Positions 5,847-9,843 of a stretch of DNA of 9,843 nucleotides are shown here, piece after piece. Origin of the DNA: JANMEX01 sp031422915 (GTDB lineage Bacteria; Pseudomonadota; Alphaproteobacteria; Rhizobiales; Rhizobiaceae). The stretch is taken from the NCBI GenBank assembly GCA_031422915.1, contig JANPEK010000148.1, positions 1 through 9,843 of the forward strand, written 5' to 3'. Numbering within the stretch: position 1 is the stretch's first letter; every line of letters starts with the position of its first letter. The notes under the pieces were generated by a model. It was not told the DNA's origin. It saw only the letters and a list, made by a program, of their open reading frames with translations, and did not search any database. The position numbers were made by a program, and so were the translations under genes.

Positions 5847-6470
5847 TTGGAATCAGAAGGAAAAGATGTAGAGGCACCGATTTTCGTGAAGAATATAAAA
5901 TGGTTTATTAACAATTGGTCGAGTCAAAAATTGGTGATAGTTCTGTCTTTGGCGTCAGTGCTAATATATATTTCTATACAAAATATCAATTTACTGGATG
6001 TTATAAAGAACAGATATGCTACTTTAGGCAACTTTTATCTCATAATTAGAAATAGCACTACTGAATCAGTTCAACTCAGCATTGATAAAACAATAGAGTA
6101 TGAGATATTTGAGCCAACTAAAGAAGACGGCATATTTTCAAGTTTCATTAAAATTGAAGATAGTAATTTTTCAACGTATGAAAATACTATGGTATTAAAG
6201 TTAGACCCAAATTACCAAGCTAAAATAAATGCGAAATTTGTCAACGAAAAGAGAGTCTATGATTACTTCAAAAACGGTGAGAATTACATTAAGATAAACT
6301 TGAAAGTGAAATATCTTGGTTCAAACCCAAGAGAAGCCGAGTATTCTAAGAAGTTCATAAGCAATTCTGAAAACTTCAATGGCGGATTTCTTTTTGAATT
6401 AGAGCGATTTGGTGCTTTCTGCCTTTATCGAAACAAATATGGCGCGACCTATGAAGCTCCTTGTCCATAG
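5847..6470 (+). CDS. Unrecognised single-pass membrane protein, AT-rich gene
   Basis: A 207-residue protein I do not recognise. The start is a TTG with a strong Shine-Dalgarno site (AAGGAG, eight bases upstream), and no in-frame ATG near the N-terminus is as well placed. A short cytoplasmic segment of about 27 residues is followed by one hydrophobic span (about 28-46, KLVIVLSLASVLIYISI). About 160 mostly beta-like, polar residues follow, predicted outside the cytoplasm, with two cysteines near the C-terminus (C192, C206) that might pair. Base composition is roughly one-third G+C, far below all neighbours, and codons are A/T-ending, pointing to horizontal acquisition. The gene is solitary: repeats lie upstream and a hairpin downstream. 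A role in phage defence, immunity or surface interaction is possible but not shown by any motif. Confidence 0.75.
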   Translation: MESEGKDVEAPIFVKNIKWFINNWSSQKLVIVLSLASVLIYISIQNINLLDVIKNRYATLGNFYLIIRNSTTESVQLSIDKTIEYEIFEPTKEDGIFSSFIKIEDSNFSTYENTMVLKLDPNYQAKINAKFVNEKRVYDYFKNGENYIKINLKVKYLGSNPREAEYSKKFISNSENFNGGFLFELERFGAFCLYRNKYGATYEAPCP

Positions 6471-6475
6471 AAAAC

Positions 6476-6495
6476 CGTTCATAAAACAATGAACG
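6476..6495. terminator. Shared bidirectional terminator hairpin
   Basis: CGTTCAT and ATGAACG form a 7-bp stem with a six-base loop, six bases after the stop of the AT-rich gene. On the minus strand the stem is followed at once by GTTTTCT; on the plus strand ATTTTT begins about six bases later. It sits between two convergent genes, so it could stop transcription from both. The minus-strand reading is the better terminator but lies about 100 bases after the aminotransferase stop. Confidence 0.5.
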
Positions 6496-6593
6496 AGTCT
6501 ATTTTTGATGTAAAATGCGTGAATTAATTTACTCTGTAAAGTATCTCTTGTTTTCCAATTCTTGGTTGATTAAATACATTTTTGGCTCGCCCC

Positions 6594-7796
6594 TCACCGC
6601 AACCCCGCCGCAAACCGCTGCACCCGCTTGCACGCCTCCTCCAACAGCGCATCGCTCGTCGCATAACTAATCCGGAAGTTCGGCCCCAATCCAAACGCTG
6701 ACCCATGCACAGCCGCGACGCCCTCTTCCTCCAGCAGCGCAATGACGAAATCCTCGTCGGTGTTCAACACCTTGCCAGTTTCCGTCTTCTTGCCCATCAG
6801 CCCCGCCACCGACGGATAGACATAAAACGCACCCTCCGGCTTGGGGCAGACCATGCCGGTGGCTTGGTTTAGCATCGAGACGACGAGGTCTCGGCGCGCT
6901 TCGAACGCCTTGCGGAAGACGGGGAGATGCGCCTGTGTGCCGTTCAGCGCTTCCACGGCTGCCCATTGCGAGATCGACGATGCGCCCGAGGTTTGCTGGC
7001 CTTGGACCATGTCCATCGCCTTGATGAGATGCTCGGGACCGGCGGCATAGCCGATGCGCCAGCCGGTCATGGCGTAGGATTTGGAGACGCCGTTCATGGT
7101 CAGCGTACGGTCATACAGCGACGGCTCGACCTGCGCCGGGGTGACAAACTCAAAATCGCCGTAGACCAGATGCTCGTACATGTCGTCGGTGAGGATCCAC
7201 ACATGCGGGTGGCGGACCAGAACGTCGGTCAACGCTTTCATCTCGGTGCGGGTGTAGGCTGCGCCGGACGGGTTGGACGGCGAGTTGAGGATGACCCACT
7301 TGGTCTTGGGCGTGATCGCGCGGTCAAGGTCTTCGGCTTGAAGCTTGAAATTGTTCTCAAGCGTCGTGGCGACAAACACCGGCGTGCCATAGTTGAGCGC
7401 CACCATTTCCGGATAGCTGACCCAATAGGGCGCGGGGATGACGACTTCATCGCCGGGGTTGAGCGTGGCGAGGAGCGCATTGTAGAGCACCTGCTTGCCG
7501 CCGGTGCCGACGATGGTTTGGCTGGGCTTATAGTCGAGGCCGTTCTCTCGGCTGAACTTGGCGGCAATGGCTTCGCGCAGCTGCGGAATGCCCGAAACCG
7601 GCGTGTACTTCGTCTCGCCGCGGCGGATGGCGGCAATGGCGGCTTCCTTGATGTTGTCGGGCGTGTCGAAATCCGGCTCGCCGACCGACAGCGAGATGAT
7701 GTCCTTGCCATGGGCTTTCAGGTCGCGCGCTTTCTGCGTGATGACGATGGTGGCGGAAGGCTTTACGCGCGAAAGGACATCAGCAAGAAAGGCCAT
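6594..7796 (-). CDS. aatA: Aspartate aminotransferase, PLP-dependent class I (subclass Ib)
   Basis: A 400-residue cytoplasmic enzyme of PLP fold type I that transfers the amino group between aspartate and 2-oxoglutarate; relatives of this subclass also act on prephenate. K239 in NGVSKSYAMTGWRIGY is the PLP Schiff-base lysine. N175 in SPSNPSG and D204/Y207 in DDMYEH contact the cofactor, and R375 in NFRISYA binds the substrate carboxylate. The N-terminal SLSVGEPDFDTP motif is typical of subclass Ib, and length matches rhizobial AatA. The start ATG has GGAG about nine bases upstream. The gene is divergent from the EAL gene over a 158-base gap, and its 3' end lies only about ten bases from the edge of the AT-rich segment. 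Exact substrate preference (aspartate, prephenate or both) cannot be read directly. Confidence 0.93.
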   Translation of the reverse strand: MAFLADVLSRVKPSATIVITQKARDLKAHGKDIISLSVGEPDFDTPDNIKEAAIAAIRRGETKYTPVSGIPQLREAIAAKFSRENGLDYKPSQTIVGTGGKQVLYNALLATLNPGDEVVIPAPYWVSYPEMVALNYGTPVFVATTLENNFKLQAEDLDRAITPKTKWVILNSPSNPSGAAYTRTEMKALTDVLVRHPHVWILTDDMYEHLVYGDFEFVTPAQVEPSLYDRTLTMNGVSKSYAMTGWRIGYAAGPEHLIKAMDMVQGQQTSGASSISQWAAVEALNGTQAHLPVFRKAFEARRDLVVSMLNQATGMVCPKPEGAFYVYPSVAGLMGKKTETGKVLNTDEDFVIALLEEEGVAAVHGSAFGLGPNFRISYATSDALLEEACKRVQRFAAGLR

Positions 7797-7954
7797 GGCG
7801 GGAGACTCCGTTGGGGCAGGAATTGCGCCGTCCCTATCGCGCAGGATGCGTCAGACCGCAAGGCAAAATCCGGCAAATATCTGGCGAATTGAATATGCTT
7901 AACGCTTTCTTGAAGCAATCAGGCGCATTTTACCGGTTTCGCTTGAGGTTCACG

Positions 7955-8842
7955 ATGTCAGACGCAACATACTCCCGCATGGTCGCATTCGACAACGGCA
8001 CGCACGGCGCGCTGTTCGGCTCCTGGCAATTGAAGAGCGCGTTCCAGCCGATCTTCACACTTTCGTCAGGCACGGCGGAGATTGCCGGCTTCGAGGCGCT
8101 GATCCGCCCATTCCTGGCCGGGCGCGCGGCCTCGCCTGCCACGCTGTTCCGCACGGTGAAGGGCGATAAGCGCAGCGCTTTGGAAACGATAATGCGCGAC
8201 CTGCACATGAAGAACGCGACAACACTTCCAGTGCAGGGCGCGCTGCTGTTCATCAACATTGACCCGTCAGCATTCTTGGACCTGCTGGAGATTTCTCAAG
8301 CGCTGGCCTCGGTCAGGCGGCAATGGGCCAAGACTGGCAACGCCTCGCGGCGGCTGGTGTGCGAGATCACGGAGGGCAAGGCGAAATCCCCGTCGCTGCT
8401 GTTCTCGCTCGCCGACACGATACGGGCCAACGGCTTCCGGCTCGCAATTGACGATTACGGCGCCAAAGACTCCGACGCGGCGCGCCTGTCGCGGCTGCGG
8501 CCGGACATCGTCAAACTCGATGGCCGTTGGATCACGCGGCTGATTGAGACCAGCGCGGGCTACGGCCACGCCAAGGACATGGTGAAGCGCTTGGCCGGCC
8601 TTGGCATTGAGACGGTGTTCGAAGGCATAGAGGAGTTGCAGCAGCTGGAGCTTGGCGAAGCGGCGGGCGCGACGTACCTTCAGGGGTTCGCGCTCGCCCG
8701 GCCCGAGATCGCGCCGACCAGTTTTGCCCACTTCATCACACCCGCAGTTCCGAAGAGCGCGCGGGACGCGCTGATCGAAGCGGTGCGGCATCAAGCGGCA
8801 AAAGTTGACCTCGCTATCGGCTACGGCCACCGCGCCGCCTGA
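7955..8842 (+). CDS. Stand-alone EAL-domain protein, c-di-GMP phosphodiesterase type
   Basis: A 295-residue protein consisting almost wholly of an EAL domain, with no GGDEF, PAS or membrane segment. EAL enzymes hydrolyse cyclic di-GMP to pGpG and so promote motility over biofilm. All eight metal- and substrate-binding positions known from RocR-type enzymes appear in order: E47 (FEALIR), N101 (INIDPS), E137 (CEITE), D166-D167 (AIDDYG), K187 (VKLD), E223 (FEGIE) and Q243 (YLQGFALARP). However loop 6, normally DFGTGYSS, reads DYGAKDSD, which may weaken dimerisation or activity. The ATG at 7955 is preferred because GAGG precedes it; an upstream ATG at 7895 would add 20 residues and has no Shine-Dalgarno site. 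It could be a low-activity enzyme or a c-di-GMP receptor. Confidence 0.87.
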   Translation: MSDATYSRMVAFDNGTHGALFGSWQLKSAFQPIFTLSSGTAEIAGFEALIRPFLAGRAASPATLFRTVKGDKRSALETIMRDLHMKNATTLPVQGALLFINIDPSAFLDLLEISQALASVRRQWAKTGNASRRLVCEITEGKAKSPSLLFSLADTIRANGFRLAIDDYGAKDSDAARLSRLRPDIVKLDGRWITRLIETSAGYGHAKDMVKRLAGLGIETVFEGIEELQQLELGEAAGATYLQGFALARPEIAPTSFAHFITPAVPKSARDALIEAVRHQAAKVDLAIGYGHRAA

Positions 8843-8869
8843 TACGTAACGCGCGTGAATAGGGCCGTT

Positions 8870-8887
8870 CACAAACTTTCATTTGTG
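8870..8887. repeat. Small dyad upstream of the GST gene
   Basis: CACAAA (8870-8875) and TTTGTG (8882-8887) form a 6-bp dyad around CTTTCA in the 96-base gap between the EAL and GST genes. A -10-like TCTAAA follows at 8889-8894. It might be an operator for the GST gene; it lacks a T-run and so is not a good terminator for the EAL gene. The match is short. Confidence 0.2.
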
Positions 8888-8938
8888 TTCTAAAGCGCGC
8901 TCGAACAGCGTGCGAAACCCTCACGAAAGGCGCGCGAA

Positions 8939-9556
8939 ATGCTCACTCTCTATTCCATGCCAAGCTCCGGCAACTCCTACAAGGTCCGGCTGATCCTCGC
9001 CAAACTCAACATCCCGTTCAAGCACGTTGCGGCTGAATATGGCTCGGGCGTCACCAACTCGAACGCCTTCCGCGAACTGAACCCGAACGGCAAGGTGCCG
9101 CTCGTGGTGTTGGAGGACGGGCGCACGTTGGCGGAGTCCGATGCGATCCTGACTTACTTCGGCGAGGGCACCCGCTTTGTGCCGGAGGACAAGTACGCGC
9201 GCGCCAAGATGTTCGAGTGGATGTTCTTCGAGCAGAATTACCACGAGGGCGTCATCGCCGTCCGCGCGGCGATCCTGACCTACCCGCAACGCGCCGCGCA
9301 GAAGACGCCGGAGCGCCTCGCAGAGCTGTTGGAAAGCGGCCACCGGGTGCTGGGTGTCATGGAGGCGCAACTGGCAAAGACGCCGTTTATCGCTGGAGAT
9401 ACCTTCACCCTCGCCGACATCGCGCTCTATGCCTACACCCATTCGGCGCAAACAAAGGGCGGCTTTGAAATGGAGCGTTTCCCGCGCATCAATCAATGGC
9501 TGGGTCGTTGCAAGGAAGACCCCGGCCACGTGCCCTTGGAATGGGGCTGCGATTGA
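8939..9556 (+). CDS. Glutathione S-transferase family protein
   Basis: A 205-residue cytosolic GST. The N-terminal thioredoxin-like half (about 1-80) begins LTLYSMPSSGNSYKVRL, with S9/S10 in the place of the catalytic Ser/Cys of bacterial classes. It contains the cis-proline at V53-P54 (NGKVPLVVLEDG) and the glutathione-binding E66-S67 pair (LAESDAIL). The all-helical C-terminal half has the N-capping box T157-x-x-D160 (FTLADIALYAY) that is diagnostic of the fold. Length is normal. The start ATG follows AAAGG at about nine bases. A gamma-glutamyltransferase gene begins 54 bases downstream on the same strand, suggesting a shared link to glutathione. The substrate cannot be told; many such proteins detoxify electrophiles or peroxides. 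Confidence 0.92.
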   Translation: MLTLYSMPSSGNSYKVRLILAKLNIPFKHVAAEYGSGVTNSNAFRELNPNGKVPLVVLEDGRTLAESDAILTYFGEGTRFVPEDKYARAKMFEWMFFEQNYHEGVIAVRAAILTYPQRAAQKTPERLAELLESGHRVLGVMEAQLAKTPFIAGDTFTLADIALYAYTHSAQTKGGFEMERFPRINQWLGRCKEDPGHVPLEWGCD

Positions 9557-9610
9557 CGCCAAGGCATTTCGGTTCCACACTCTGCGCCTAAGCAGACAGG
9601 AAGCATCGTC

Positions 9611-9843
9611 ATGCGCCAGGAAATCAATGCGCCACATCACCGCAGTTCCGGCAAAGGCTTTCTGAAACACTTCCGGCTCGGCGCCGCGTTGGCCATCCTC
9701 GCCTTTGGCACGTCTTCGCCCGGCGCACAGACTATCGCTCCTGCCCCGGAAGCTGGCACAGGACGCATCGTCAAGAACGCCGAAACGACCAAACTCGACA
9801 TGGTCGCCGCAGCAAATCCGCTGGCGGCGAAGGCGGGCAAGGA
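9611..9843 (+). CDS. ggt: Gamma-glutamyltransferase, 5' end only
   Basis: The first 77 codons of a gene cut by the right edge. The N-terminus has a charged region, a hydrophobic core (LGAALAILAFGTSS) and a likely signal-peptidase site after PGA (residues 37-39), so the product is exported to the periplasm. From residue 52 the sequence RIVKNAE..KLDMVAAANPLAAKAGK matches the start of mature gamma-glutamyltranspeptidases, where AANPLA is strongly conserved and is followed by the GG.AVDAA segment beyond the window. These enzymes remove the gamma-glutamyl group from glutathione and mature by self-cleavage before a catalytic threonine far downstream. AGGAAG lies about eight bases before the ATG. 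Placement after the GST gene suggests co-transcription. Intactness cannot be judged. Confidence 0.85.
   Translation, partial: MRQEINAPHHRSSGKGFLKHFRLGAALAILAFGTSSPGAQTIAPAPEAGTGRIVKNAETTKLDMVAAANPLAAKAGK

Noticed and set aside
6927..7892. 321-codon plus-strand open frame
   Set aside because: Antisense to the aminotransferase gene; rich in Arg, Gly and Asp in the way typical of complementary-strand shadows.
8921..9670. 249-codon minus-strand open frame
   Set aside because: Antisense to the GST gene, whose fold motifs are unmistakable on the plus strand.

Overview
The window looks like a chromosomal segment of an alphaproteobacterium, probably from the Hyphomicrobiales (Rhizobiales). The evidence is G+C-rich coding sequence, an rbfA-truB...rpsO cluster, a 400-residue class Ib aspartate aminotransferase and a DUF86/HepT variant of a style I associate with rhizobia. 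The order-level placement is inferred from protein style, not from any search.

Left part, mostly minus strand (1-5030). The translation/RNA-maturation genes rbfA and truB are followed on the same strand by a secreted two-repeat SH3-like protein, a HAD-family hydrolase and the Na+/H+ antiporter nhaA. The last two overlap by ATGA. The 5' end of rpsO (ribosomal protein S15) runs off the left edge. truB and rpsO are usually neighbours; here about 3.4 kb of accessory genes separates them. Part of this insert is a plus-strand pair, an MNT-type nucleotidyltransferase (MntA-like antitoxin) and a HEPN/DUF86 protein (HepT-like toxin). These overlap by one base, and their 3' end overlaps the 3' end of nhaA by four bases.

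Middle part (5031-6593). A long stretch upstream of rbfA has no convincing gene. It holds a G/C-rich hairpin, a 13-bp perfect inverted repeat, an unattached intrinsic-terminator-like hairpin, and a set of direct repeats of GTGCACTGTCACC type on a 26-base period that resembles the multiple terminal repeats of IS21-family insertion sequences. Directly after the repeats the composition drops sharply to AT-rich for about 0.85 kb. This segment carries one unrecognised gene for a single-pass membrane protein, ending at a hairpin that could terminate both it and the convergent aminotransferase gene. It looks like horizontally acquired DNA inserted between two housekeeping blocks.

Right part (6594-9843). 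A minus-strand aspartate aminotransferase gene is divergent from a plus-strand EAL-domain (c-di-GMP phosphodiesterase-type) gene. Then follow a glutathione S-transferase gene and the 5' end of a secreted gamma-glutamyltransferase gene, 54 bases apart and both concerned with glutathione.

I see no tRNA, rRNA or CRISPR array and no intact transposase. The best candidates for something new are the AT-rich orphan membrane gene with its flanking repeats, and the MntA/HepT pair whose toxin has a displaced arginine in its HEPN motif.
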